A DNA stretch of 64,000 nucleotides from NCBI GenBank assembly GCA_023213395.1, contig CM041465.1, positions 17,360,001 through 17,424,000 on the forward strand. Direction: 5' to 3'. The notes beneath the pieces are model-generated. The model ran no database searches. It worked only from the letters and a program-made list of their open reading frames with translations, and had not been told where the DNA came from. Source of the stretch: Cycas panzhihuaensis. Taxonomy: Eukaryota > Cycadophyta. Numbering within the stretch: the stretch's first letter is position 1; every line of letters starts with the position of its first letter. Shown here piece after piece: positions 21,025 to 32,199 of this stretch. The position numbers and the translations under genes were made by a program.

Positions 21025-22331
21025 TGTTTCCCGGCTTCCAGGAATGGATACAGAGCAGTCAACTTAGGTAAGTGCATGTATGCTCCTCACCTTATTGTTG
21101 TTTTCTTTTATGATGAGTATATGCTTGCATGCTATTATTTCGTAGATGGTCCTATTATCATCTACACCTATCTAGCCTATGATGACTATAGCAGAGGCAC
21201 ATTCCCAGCGAGTGTGGCACCCCGGTGGAAGCGTCACTTCCCGCATTCTACCTTACTCACCTTAAGACCCATTTGGCTCATATCATCCCTGCTTGTGTGA
21301 TGATCCATCATTGTTTGGTCGATCAGGTACTTATCAACTTGTAACAATGTGTTGCATGTGTGCTTACTTGTCGGTACACAGAGGGCATAAGGGATTTCAT
21401 CCTCTTCTCCCTTGCCGGTAAGCACTTCTATTATATTTTATTTTAGAATTTCATTTGTTGCTATCATTTTCCTTTTTTCCTTTCTTGGCACTCTAGTATC
21501 ACTTCTGGGGAAGGTAAGGAAGCCCTACGCTTTGTCCTACCACGGCCCCTCTCTCTCGCCATGCTTTGTGGAGCGGTGTTGGACACCTTATGGGAATGCC
21601 GTCGCTTCAACCACGTCTCCATTCCAGGTATATGCTCTCGCTCCATTTAATTTTCTTTTCTTTAAAAGATTTTGCATGGTAGGAATTAGATCATTTGAAA
21701 GAAAAAGGGGAACCAACTCTCTCTTTGGGTTTATATTCTATTTGTTACATTTCATGTGTTATATCTATCATAGGAAAAGGTTTTAGGAAGCTTCACTTTT
21801 TTAACCTTTCCCTTCACCCTCTTCCTATTGACTTATTATGCTTGGTTTAGTTTACTTGCATGCATCATAGCACTCTCTTTTCTCTTGATTGCTCTTTCGA
21901 AGGGGGGAACTCTTGATCGATCGATCATTCCTATTCCCTTCATCCTCCCTCGATTTTCTTCTGCCTAGCCAGATAATCGAGAAGATCTTATTTGTAGGTT
22001 GCTCACCTACTTACCCCTTACTCATTTCCCTCTTCTATAGGGAAGCCCTCGAGGGGTTCTCTCCCTTCCCTTCCGGCCATCCAAGGGTGGGAGGACTCTT
22101 TTCTAGGATCTACCCAGGCCATTCTTCTGCCTCTCCTTCTCTTGGTAGAAGTGGGGAACCACCTTTAGGTAGCTGGGTACCATCCGCAGGTCTCGAACTC
22201 ATGCTCTGGCGTACAAGGCACCTTGTGTGGTATTTGTCTTACTCATAGGTTCTTGTCTACACCTGGTAGTGCCATTGACCATCCTCATTATTCCTACTCA
22301 GTTAGGTAGCTATCCCGTAGACACACATCCA
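21025..22331 (+). repeat. 5' LTR of copy B (1307 bp, internally deleted)
   Basis: Starts TGTTTCCCGGCTTCCAGG and ends ACACACATCCA, one base before the primer-binding site. Compared with the 3' LTR it lacks the segment matching about 33776-35268; the break lies at about 21317-21358. The deleted part includes the palindrome and TATA-like box, so this LTR probably lost its promoter. Confidence 0.92.
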
Positions 22332-22332
22332 C

Positions 22333-22350
22333 TGGTGACCATACTAGGGA
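22333..22350 (+). other. Primer-binding site, copy B
   Basis: TGGTGACCATACTAGGGA begins one base after the LTR end. It matches the same site in A and C apart from single transitions. Confidence 0.75.
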
Positions 22351-22499
22351 CCTGCCAGTAAGGGAGTTAGTTTCCGCTCTTTTCTGTTGGTATTACTACC
22401 TCTTTGTAGTTTTCTCCTACTTCATTCTCTTCGTTGGGCAGCCCCCAACGTGCGCTTTTTGTCACTCTTTCTTCCTCCTACAATGTTGGTTGGCTTTGT

Positions 22500-25100
22500 A
22501 TGTGACACTTCTCTCATTGCTTACATGGCTTACCTCCATTGTTAGAAGATCCCGGGTATTGTCCTCTTCCTTCATAGAATTCCGATTCGACTATGGAGGG
22601 ATACCCTTCCAATTGGGCCTACCACACCTCAGCCTTGGGAACTCATGAGTTTCCCTCTTTTGTTCTGCGAACCACCTAGGAGGGTGATGATCCTATTTAC
22701 TACCTGGATGACCAATATCACCCGCCTGACACCCATCCTTCTACCCATGCGGTAGAAGGATCTTTTCCTCTTGAGATTTACCACTCAGTTGGTGATTCTT
22801 ATGAGGAACATCCTGAGGGATCTACTTTGTTTGAGGTCTTGTCAACCTCTTATGAGCATGTAGATACCCCTCCTACCGATGTGGTTGAAGCTTTTAACGA
22901 GTGCCGTCGCGCTGCTCGTTTTCAACCACGTCCTAGATGGTTTGAAGATGCTTTCCGTGGGGGAGCCTCTTCTTCATCTGCTCCTCCCTCGCTTTCTTCA
23001 TCCTCATCTACTCCTCCTGCAACAACCAATCCCTTTGTGCCTACACATTCGTCCCCCTCCTTCCCTATTACTGTTGCAGGGATGCATGTTGCCCCTTCTA
23101 TCCCTCGACAAGGTCCTAGTACTTTGGGACCTTCTCGTGGTATGTCTTTCCCTTAGTTGAAGGTTAGCATACCCTTTCCTAGTCAAACTAATGTGCCATC
23201 TCCCAATATGGCACATACCTTCTCTAGTAGGCCTGTCGGCCCTACTAACTCTTCAGCCATTAGTCATGTAGGACCCACTCCCACACACCATCAAAACCAA
23301 CTTGTTGGATCTTCCTTTTACATACCCCCAGGTTACACCTCTCAACCTTGGGGGCAGGGTAGAGGGAACCACCTCCCAGGTTATGCAGTGGATCTGCTAC
23401 ACCCATATTGGATTGCCCCACCTATGGGTGGTCCATATGGGCAAAACTCGGTTCCACATCCCTCTTTTTCGTCATCTAGTACAGTCCCTTTTGCTATGCT
23501 TTCGCAAGGGAACCTGACTCCCTTCCAAGGCACTTACCCTTAAGCCCCCTTCCAGCAAGGGGCGTTTCCTCAAGGAGGGATGGGTATACTGCCCTCGTCT
23601 GCTCCTTACTGACTACCTACTATATCATTTGTTGATCCTACGGTCCCTTCATAGACTATAGGTCAACACCTTTATCCATTGAGGCATTAAGGACTAATCT
23701 GCCGCCTCATCCTCCTGAAGTTCCTAGATTTGATGGAACTTCATCGCAAGACCCAGATGAACACGTGCGTAGTTTTTCTATGGTGTGTATAGACTACTAG
23801 GCTTACGACCATATCCTAATAAAATTGTTTCCATGATCTTTGTAGGGCGATGCCCTTAAGTGGTTTCATTGCCTCCCTGCCCACTCTATCTTTTCATTCT
23901 AGCAATTGGTGGACGAATTCATCAACTACTTTGATGTAGCTCGTCCATTTGAGAGCGGAATGAAATCCCTTTTATCGCTCAAGCAAGGTTACGATGAGAT
24001 GAATCGTGACTTTGTACGACGATTCCATGACCTTCTTCACTCCACTAAGGCCACGTTGCCTGAGGAGTTGAAGAGAGACCTCTTCGTTAATGCACTTAGT
24101 CCCAAAGTATATGTGGAAGTCCTTAAAATGGGGGTGACCACATGCGACTCAATGATCGCAAAATGCTTAGTGTTAGAGGCTATTGAGATCCAAGCCAGAC
24201 TCAAGAAGCCTCTCAAGCCCTCTCAGTGACGTAAGGCACCACCTTCAACCAAGGATACTAAACCTCAATAATCCTCTAAATCCTCTTCTCATCAAACTGA
24301 GAGGACTTTAGACCCCCTCACATATGCCATATGTTCGTTTGAACGTACGATGAAGGAACTCAAGTTACAGGCTCCTTCATCTCCAACATCCAACAAACAA
24401 ATTCAACAAGCAACTTAAGCTTCCCTCCCCAAGAATGGAAATGCCCAGTCCTCTCAAACGAGGAAGACAGATCCCCCACTTGAGAAGAAATGGTGCTCCA
24501 TTCATAGGGAGTGCTCCCACAATGACTCATGTTATAGGGCCCATCATCCTAAGGATGCCTTTTGACGTGACTCCTCCTCTAAACGGGCCTCAAGGCCTAA
24601 TTTAGACCAACTAGTTCACAAGGATCCGTTCCCCAAACATGGGGAACATGATCACAACACTCAATCCGAGAATAACCAGAACCAAGGAAGATCGCCAAAT
24701 TCCCATCCTTCCCGCGATAAAGGGAAGGGCACCCAGGATTCGTCCTCTTCCTACTATTCCCCTAACCGTCGTACCCCATTGCCTTCGTAGCCCTAGAACA
24801 AAGGGAAGAAGGTGATCCAAATGGTTAGGGCTACTACTTCGTATGCCCTTACCTAGTCTCAAGCTGCCAAAGAAGCAGTCGGTGCTTCTTCCTCTACTCC
24901 CTTCGATCCTCTTCCAGAGAACCCTCCTCCGAAAATACCTCTCTTCCCCAAGTCTATTCCTGTGCACCTGGGTCATTATGATTTTCAAAGGGCACTTACC
25001 CAACCTACCGCAAAGGGTAAGCCTTTCTCCATCATGGTTGAGCTTCATACTATTGCCGCAGGAATGTCCTTGATGGATGTTTTGAGGAGTTATCCCGAGT
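22500..25100 (+). pseudogene. Gag, copy B
   Basis: Starts at ATG 22500 by match to copy D, but codon 2 is TGA (D has CGG). Then GLPPLLEDP (about 22530-22556), TSYEHVDTPPTDVVEAFNECR, a Ser/Pro-rich part open at 22827-23156 and 23157-23543 with YTSQPWGQGRGNHLPGY, and the gag core at 23906-24229 (FESGMKSLLSLKQGYDEMN, LPEELKRDLFVNAL, KMGVTTCDSMIAKCL). The zinc knuckle at about 24491-24535 keeps C-x2-H-x4-H, but its last Cys is Tyr, with a new Cys one residue earlier. Frameshifts and stops divide the gene. Confidence 0.87.
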
Positions 25101-26340
25101 AGCAGACTCTCCTCTTGGAAGCTTTAGGATCAAATGACATGCCTGTTCATGCTTTGGGCATTACCCAAAGTTTTGAACCTGTTATTTCTTTTGATCCTAA
25201 GGACCTTCCTCCCGCGTGTGAAAGGGAACATCAGTGGAACTTCCCATTCACTATTACCATTGATACACCCGATTGTACCCTACGAAGGACTGTTGTCGAT
25301 AACAGTTCTTATGTGAATGCCATGCCCTTGCGAGTCATGCAAGAGCTTGGTATTTCTGCCTTGGAACCTGTTCCATGGTGATGCTAAGGTTATGACAATA
25401 GTGAGAAGACCCCATTGGGATCTGTCGTGATTCTGCTCACCCTCGAGGGCAAGACTATCCTCGCTGATATTATAGTCCTTGATGTCGATGTCGACTACAA
25501 CCTTCTCTTAGGTCATCCATGGCTCGACCAAATGGGAGATGTATGTTTGACTCTCTCAGGACAACTTAAATTTATCCATGATGGACGAATGAGGGTTCTT
25601 CCTTGCGAATGCCTACTTGCCAAATAAACCCATCCTGTTAATCAGGCAAGCCAAGGTCCTTCTACTCATGCCTCGGCTTGTTCCATTGGTATACCCAATC
25701 CATTTGAAGAAGATCCTGTATCTTCTTTTTCTAATCTCACGCTTTTCACCCCTATTAGCATTGGAAGCTATGGGTACCTCATCTCATTTAGTGACGATGA
25801 GTCACATGATGAGGGCGAGGATTGTCTTCACCCTGTCTCTTTCCTCCAAATTAGTAGGTCATACCCATCTCGTTCTAGATCTCCATCTAGAACCTCGTTC
25901 ATTGGTGAGACTAGCCACTCCTATGTGTCGCATGTTATTACTCGTGTCGACTCGTCCGTCATTAGTTCTTCCCCTTCATCACCCCCCGTAGGTGATGGCT
26001 TTGAAGAACTACCTTTCACTCCTTCCAATGAGCCTCCTTTTGACTCTCTCTTAGAGTCTCGTGAGGAAGACGGGCAACCCGATGACCATCATGGTCCCAT
26101 TACCTCCACTTCCTCTAGCACTTTGTCTACTCGGAGTAAGGTCATCTACGGGGTGGATTACTTCGAGGATGATGAAGCCTTACTCGAGCACCTAGCAGGC
26201 TTCATGCCTAACTTGCCTTCTAGTCACCACAGGCTTGGCCACTAGAAGATCCTTACGATTGGGTCCACACTTGTCGACCCAACCCATCCCCTATTCTATC
26301 TCCTCCCATTGACCTTGCCCCCCTCCACTTCGAGGAGGGG
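25101..26340 (+). pseudogene. Aspartic protease and linker, copy B
   Basis: The protease frame at 25115-25381 has FDPKDLPPACEREHQWNF and the active-site region VVDNSSYVNAMPLRVMQE (about 25290-25345, Asp kept). After a stop it continues with PLGSVVILLTLEGKTI and DVDVDYNLLLGHPWLDQMG (about 25480-25540). The linker includes VISSSPSSPPVGDGFEELPF and VDYFEDDEALLEHLAG (about 26150-26200). It leads into the RT at MCMGETQDIVLAPDK. Confidence 0.85.
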
Positions 26341-27500
26341 AATGCCATGTGCATGGGGGAAACACAAGACATAGTCTTGGCCCCCGACAAGGTCATTAAG
26401 GTCGGGGTGGAATGCTCTCCTGATGAGGTAAGGGAGTATTCCCTTTTATTCCAGGAGTTTCGAGATGTTTTCACATGGGATTATACTGACATAAAGGGAA
26501 TTAACCACTCTATTGTCACCCATAATCTCACCACCATCTGCTAGATTCGAAGTCATGTCCTTAATGGATAGCTTCTCTAGTTATAACCAGATCCAGATTT
26601 CTCCTGAAGACCACCACAAGATGGCCTTCACTACACCATGGGGTACCATTACCTACAAGGCAATGCCCTTTGGCCTTAAGAATGCAGGTGCTACTTACCA
26701 GAGAGCCATGCATTTTATCTTCCATGACCTCATTGATACCACATTGGAGGTCTTCATGGATAACATGATGGGCCTCTCATGTGTCAGGGCCCATCATCCC
26801 TCTGACTTGCGGTCTATCTTCTCACGATGCCACAAGTATCATGTTAGCCTAAACATGCTCAAGTGTATGTTTTCCGCTACTTCTAGCAAACTCCTTGGAT
26901 TTCTTATGTCTAAATGAGGAATCCAGATTGATCCTAACAAGGTCAGGGCAATTCTTAATATGCCGCCTCCTAGAACCCAATGACAGATTAAGTCGTTTCT
27001 AGGTAGGCTCAGTTTTCTCAGGCACTTCTTGGCAGACTTCGCCATAAGCGCTAAACCCCTTACGAACCTATTGAAGAAGGGAGCTTCTTTTGTTTGGTCT
27101 GACAAGACCCAAAAGGCCTTCGAAGGACTTAAGGAACCCCTCACTTTTGCTCCTACGCTGGCACCCACTCGCTTCGATAGGCCCTTCATTCTTTATACCT
27201 TGGCGACTGATGAGTCCTTGGGTGCTATGTTAGCTTAGGAGAATGACTCAGGAACCAAGAGGGCTATTTATTTCATCAGTTGCACCCTCATGGCTGCTGA
27301 ACTTAACTACTCTCCTACTGAGAAGGAGTGTCTCTCCTTGGTCCATACGACTAAGAAGTTTAGACACTACTTGCTTGGTAATACCACTAAGGTGATCGTC
27401 CAATCCAATCCCTTGCGATACTTGCTCACTCATTCAGATTTGACGGGTAGGGCTGGTCATTGGGCTGTCCTACTTCAAGAATTCGACCTTTATATCATTA
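26341..27500 (+). pseudogene. Reverse transcriptase (N-terminal deletion) and native RNase H, copy B
   Basis: The frame from MCMGETQDIVLAPDK (26347) runs to HNLTTIC (about 26541) and then jumps to the equivalent of FEVMSLMDSFSSYNQIQ. About 250 bp are missing, including the KKNGTI and DINNACPKDNF motifs kept in A, C and E. Later motifs are present: YKAMPFGLKNAGATYQ and VFMDNMMGLS, where the second catalytic Asp is Asn. Native RNase H: LYTLATDESLGAMLA followed by a stop at a former Gln, then YSPTEKECLSLV and VQSNPLRYLL. The usual first Asp aligns with Leu. The copy cannot be active. Confidence 0.88.
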
Positions 27501-28897
27501 ACCAAAAATCAAAGAAGGGAATGGTGGTGGCTGAGAAGCTCACAGACACCCCTATTCCTAACTCCTTTGATACTCCTATTAATGATTCTCTCCCTGATGA
27601 GTCCATTTTGATGATTCAGGATGTCTCTCTTTATCCACTTATCGACAATGAGTGGTATGGTGATATAGTGCGGTATCTCACACAACAGGAATACTACCCT
27701 AATACTAGTAGTAAAGTTAGATCTCACATCCAGACTTCTACTAGGTAATACTTCCTCATGGATGAAGTATTGTATAAGAGGTCCTTCAATGGGATCCTCC
27801 TCTGCCGTGTCACTGCTAAAGAAGGTGACCAAATACTCTGCGAATGCCACCATGGTATTTGTGGGGGCTACTTTGGGGGCTAGTCTATGGCTCAGAGGAT
27901 CCTCCACATGGGTTACTTCTAGTCGTCCCTTTTCAAGGATGCCCACGCCTTTTCTCTGAGATGTTGGTGATGTCAGGAACATACCAACATCTCCCATGTG
28001 CCTTCCGAGGCCCTTCACCCCATTATTTCTCCATGGCCTTTTGCTCAGTGGGGGCTAGACCTCATCGGGGCTATTTCTCCACCTTCATCATCGTAGCACA
28101 AGTTTATCTTAACTACCACTGAATATTTCACCAAATGGATGGAGGCCATTCTCTTAATTACTACTCCTTATAAAACGATAGCCACATTTGTTTACCAGCA
28201 CATCATTTGTCATTTCAGGATTCCGGGTATCTTAATCACTGACAATGGAACCCCCTTTTGTAATAAGGAGATGGATGAGCTTTGCAAGAAGTTCAAGATT
28301 TCTCACAAAACTTCTTCTCCTTACTATCCTCAGGTAAATGGCTAAGTGGAGTCTTTCAATAAGACTCTCATAAATATCTTAAAGAAAACTATCACTCAGT
28401 CTCAAAGAGACTGGCACCTTCAGTTTCCTTCCACTTTGTGGGCTTACTGCATCTCTATCCGTTCTGCCACGGGAATGACCCCGTCTTCCCTGGTCTATGG
28501 TACTGAGGCGGTACTCCTATTAGAGATGGAGATTTCTTCTTTGCGAGTCTCTCTTCGAGGTCTTATCGATAAAGAGTCGATTCGTTAGGCTCACCTTTTG
28601 GACCTTGAGGCTTTGGATAAGAGACGCTTAGCCGCTTATCAGGCTAACCTGGTGTCCAAAGCTTGCTCACAAAGGACCTACAATAAACATCTTCGTTCCT
28701 GTCCTTTGTTTCCTAGGGACCACATCCTTAAACTTGAATATCTTCATGACTGTTTGACTAAATTTAAACCCAAATGGGTTGGCCCTTTCGTCATTATTAA
28801 GACTCTCAGTAATAGTGCTTATAGGATTGCCACCCTAGAAGGTCTTGAGTTTGAGAAAGTTGTTAATGGGAAATTCCTTAAGAAGTTTTACTTGTGA
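27501..28897 (+). pseudogene. Integrase, copy B
   Basis: The best-kept integrase of the window. A tether (PDESILMIQDVSLYPL) is followed by HHCC remnants (CECHHGIC, CQEHTNISH, about 27838-27990), first Asp in QWGLDLIGAIS (about 28045-28075), second Asp in ILITDNGTPFCNKEMDEL (about 28230-28280), then PYYPQVNG, a stop, and VESFNKTLINILKK with the catalytic Glu kept (28346 onward). The C-terminal module has KFKPKWVGPFVII (about 28760-28797) and ends GKFLKKFYL at 28897. The stop before the Glu and another after KESIR disable it. Confidence 0.92.
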
Positions 28898-29454
28898 CCT
28901 TGTTGTCACTTCCCGCACACTCCAAAATGAGCCTAAACTGCCATCTTGAGTTATGCCCATTTCTCCCAGTCACAGGTAGAATGACAATTTAAGATGGCCT
29001 CCTCTGATTCCTCCCGTGGAACCTGTGTTCCTATATCCTTTTAGGACTTTTGTCTTCCTATTTGGGCATCCCCCAGTTAGGACGACACTCTGGAGTATCA
29101 TTACTCCCCCTCTTTCACTTAGTGTTTCCTTCGCATATCCTACTATACTCCTCCATGGACGTGCGTGTCGCTCTATCTCTAACCCCACACATGCCTATCA
29201 CCTCTACTCATAGTGGACGTGTGTGCTCCTATTAGATATATAGCCATGCATGGAAGGAAATACGTGCATCATATAACAACCATCTATAACATACATAACA
29301 AAACATACATGTCATCTGCCACACATGATATACACATCATCTCATATTAAAATGGGGTACCAATTACCCTGTCTATATATATACATCAAAATCATATGTT
29401 ACATTGTATATATGGGAAGTTGATGTCCTTGTAGGGGGGTACAATCATATGACT
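28898..29454. other. Convergent 3' region, copy B
   Basis: Lies between the end of integrase (plus) and the end of the PMD gene (minus). AT-rich tracts at 29260-29415 may hold 3'-end signals for both. No gene is supported; the plus-strand ORFs here are shadows. Confidence 0.6.
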
Positions 29455-31442
29455 CTATATATGACCCCCTGGAGGCCTATGCTTTCCCTTGCCAAAATTA
29501 AATATATATGTCCTACTCTATCACGCCTGCTCACTGGGCACCATCTCCTGGTCTGTGTGATCTCTCTCCTAGGGACCACATCCCTCTCAGGCTCCTCTTA
29601 GGCCTCTGCGAGCTCCCTGCCTAAGTCCCCTCATCACGTGGCTGTCTTGGGGTCGTCACTTCCATGTGGGTATATGTCCTGCTCCTGCTTGACCTCGATG
29701 CCACCTGGTCTACTAGCTAATCGTATCGAGCCTAGATACAATCCCTCTCCCCCTCTACTCGCCGGAGTCTCTCCTCCATGCTCCAGAACCTCTTCTCCAT
29801 CCTTCGGAGATGCTCCTCTAGGACCGCCATCCGGACCCTACTCTCTGTGTCTCCACCTGCTCCTCCCTGAGCCTCTAGAGCCTGTACGTGACTCCACAAC
29901 GCGTCTTGCTCGCTCCTGGCCTCATCCAACTCCTGCTGCATCTGTCCCCTGATGCTATGTGCTCTTGGGACTTTGTAGCCTAAATATCTCTCGCCCTCAC
30001 CAACGGGGCGAATGCTGCCATATAGGCACCTGCTGATTTAGGTGCATCCTCAATCTGGATGGGCGGTTACCCCTCTACGTACACCTGAGGGAACATCTCC
30101 CTTACCATGGCCTCTACTAACCACTGAATCTTTGCGGTACTTGCCAATCCAACATACCATATATCAGTATATATCCAACTACATGCCAAAATAAAACCAA
30201 ATCAAACTATCTATCTGGCTATCAAACAACGGGAAATGGTTAGGCCTCACCTGCCGTGGTCTCCAGCTCCTCTACCCATGTGATAACCTCTCCTCCTGGC
30301 TCCCCGCCAGCTGCTGGTACCTCCTCCTCAGGTACCACCTCTGCCTGGGCCTCTCTCCTCATTGGGACCGGCTCAACTGTCGCCTCTCTGGATCTCCTCA
30401 TGATCTATAGCCTGCGGGCCCTCGTCACTGGCCCCCTTCTCTCCTCTGCAGCCCCTGATGGGCCTACCTCTCTGCCGGTAGTCTCAGATGGTCCCGCTAC
30501 TCCTCCTACTATCCTCGATGGACCTGCCTCTCTCGTAGGTCGTGACGGGCTGACCCCATCTCCATCGTCATCATCATCACCTGGGAGCGCCCCTGTTCTA
30601 CCTATCTCATCGTCACTGTCCCACCTCACTGCCCTATACGGATCTGCCATGAAATCCATCATAGTGAGGAGGTCCAGTGATGTAGCCTCCACTGAGTGCC
30701 AGACATGGGCTTGGTCCTCTATTCCCCTCAGCCTGGTCTGCCACCTATGGACCATCGGAGCCCACTCTGCAATGGGGTGTGGTCCTCCCGTTGGTGCCAC
30801 TGCTCTGAAATGATCAAAGAACCAGCATTGTAACAACGTGCTATAGGATAGCCCTCCCCTGCCTGTCATCCTGATAGCATCCAGCTGCGCGACGAGGTTC
30901 GCTGCTATCAGGGTGACCCAATCCATCCTCTCACCAGCCTCAGAGCAGCACACTACATCCATCCATCCCCCAGGGATGTCCCTATAGTTCTATTTCTAGG
31001 ATACCCATAACAGAATGCATAATGTGATAAGCTTCCTCACCCGAGGAATCCTGGACATAACCATAGTTTGGAGAGGAACTCCTCTCCTCTCTGATCTATC
31101 CATCCCTGTGAAGAATACCGCTGCCTCTCTATATGTTGCCTCATTGCTAGGCATCACTCCTAGTGCAACCGGCCTCCCAACCGCCAAGATTCCCTAGTAT
31201 CCGATGATATCCCCTGTCACCATCATATCTCCCACCTAGGGTAGGTGGAAAATGTGCATCTTTTGGTCCCAGTGTGATACGATATCCACTAATAACCTCT
31301 GGTCTGATGTATACTGAGGTGTCTTTAGGGCCTTAAATAGGCCATACCTCCATAAGACCCCCTTGTCCTCCCTGAACATCATCTCGATGTAACTGAGCAT
31401 CGCCATCCCTATGTTCTCACGTTTATTAGCCGCGATAACAGC
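29455..31442 (-). pseudogene. Antisense plant-mobile-domain gene, copy B
   Basis: Minus strand, opposite to gag-pol. The exon from 31442 down to 30251 has the PMD signature FHLPxVGD near 31235, then an open frame 31187-30996 (VALGVMPSNEATYREAAVFF, RGVPLQTMVMSRIPRVRKL) and 30962-30405 (DWVTLIAANLVAQLDAIRM, FFDHFRAVAPTGGPHPIAEW, VEATSLDLLTMMDFMADPY), ending in an Asp-rich tract (GDDDDDGDG) and a Gly/Ser/Pro-rich tail. The intron at about 30250-30140 has the donor GTGAGG. The last exon encodes a coiled-coil-like helix (29941-29732, LEEHLRRMEKRFWSMEERL). Stops remain between blocks. The longest intact PMD stretch in the window is here. Confidence 0.8.
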
Positions 31443-31584
31443 CTGTCAACACCACAAAATGGTCAAAGTCAAGCCTATGCCAGTCCTCTATCCTTCTGGC
31501 TATTTGCCAACCTTGTTTGATTAAGACTTGTGGCCTCATGGTCCCACATCTTCTTTTTTTTGCAGATTTACCTTTGTACCATGC

Positions 31585-31610
31585 TAAACTTCGCGGCACC
31601 ACAAAGTTTA
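31585..31610. promoter_or_regulatory. 26-bp palindrome, copy B antisense leader
   Basis: TAAACTTCGCGGCACCAC starts it and AAAGTTTA ends it; one extra flanking base pair (G...C) extends the arms. It matches 37435-37460 in copy C. Confidence 0.65.
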
Positions 31611-31640
31611 GCTCGGGTCCTGTGGTGATTAGGGCCCTGT

Positions 31641-31670
31641 GGCAAAGATCGCGTTACCACGATCTTTGCC
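31641..31670. repeat. 30-bp inverted repeat, copy B antisense leader
   Basis: Perfect 11-bp arms GGCAAAGATCG and CGATCTTTGCC around an 8-nt loop. A decayed version is at 2491-2518 in copy A. With the palindrome 31 bp away it could make a paired hairpin structure in RNA or a cruciform in DNA. Confidence 0.75.
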
Positions 31671-32107
31671 GCGGTATGAACGGCACCCCCCTAAAAGGAG
31701 GGGGTTTCTACCCCCATAAAAAAAAAAAATCTTCTAGGTGTCCCCTATGGGGCCCACTGGGACCAGGGCTCCCTAATGCCCAAGTTACTCCTCTTTCTAG
31801 GTCCAATTCAGACTCAGAGAGGCCATCATCTACCCATATGGGGCATAAAAACTACCTGGAAATCAATAAAAATCACTCAAATTAAAGCTGTGAAATGGGA
31901 TAGGTTTCATCGGATCCACTCACTAGATCCGGTGTGGCTATCACCATCTCGCTTTGAAGGTCTCAGTGACTGTCTCTGAGCTCCGATCCAATGGTTTGAT
32001 CTCCCTCTACATGCCTCCGAAGTCAGGTGGCACTCCACTGCATAAGGAAATGGCTCTAGTTTCTCTCAAGAGCTAGTGAAAATGAATTCATTTTCTGTTG
32101 AATTTCC

Positions 32108-32114
32108 TTATATA
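32108..32114 (-). promoter_or_regulatory. Antisense-gene TATA box, copy B
   Basis: The minus strand reads CGCCTATATAAGGAAATT, followed about 30 nt later by ATTCATTTTC. Same sequence and spacing as copies A (2036) and C (36914). Confidence 0.6.
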
Positions 32115-32199
32115 GGCGGGGGCCCCGATGGGCCTACCTCCATTTTTTCTCTTGCGACAACCGTTGGGACCATCCCATTTCCTCAATCACCTTTGTCTT

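Larger units (their letters stand above)
31443..32107 (-). other. Leader of antisense PMD gene, copy B
   Basis: Between the PMD exon and the antisense TATA box. It holds the GGTACC-type palindrome (31585-31610), the 11-bp-arm inverted repeat (31641-31670) and a G/C foldback near 31687-31715. A splice acceptor-like TTGACAG precedes the exon. No coding region is supported. Confidence 0.55.

Noticed and set aside
30405-30962. PMD-like ORF as a host gene captured between elements
   Set aside because: The same gene sits at the same internal place in four independent copies and lies inside the boundaries set by LTRs and target duplications, so it belongs to the retrotransposon.
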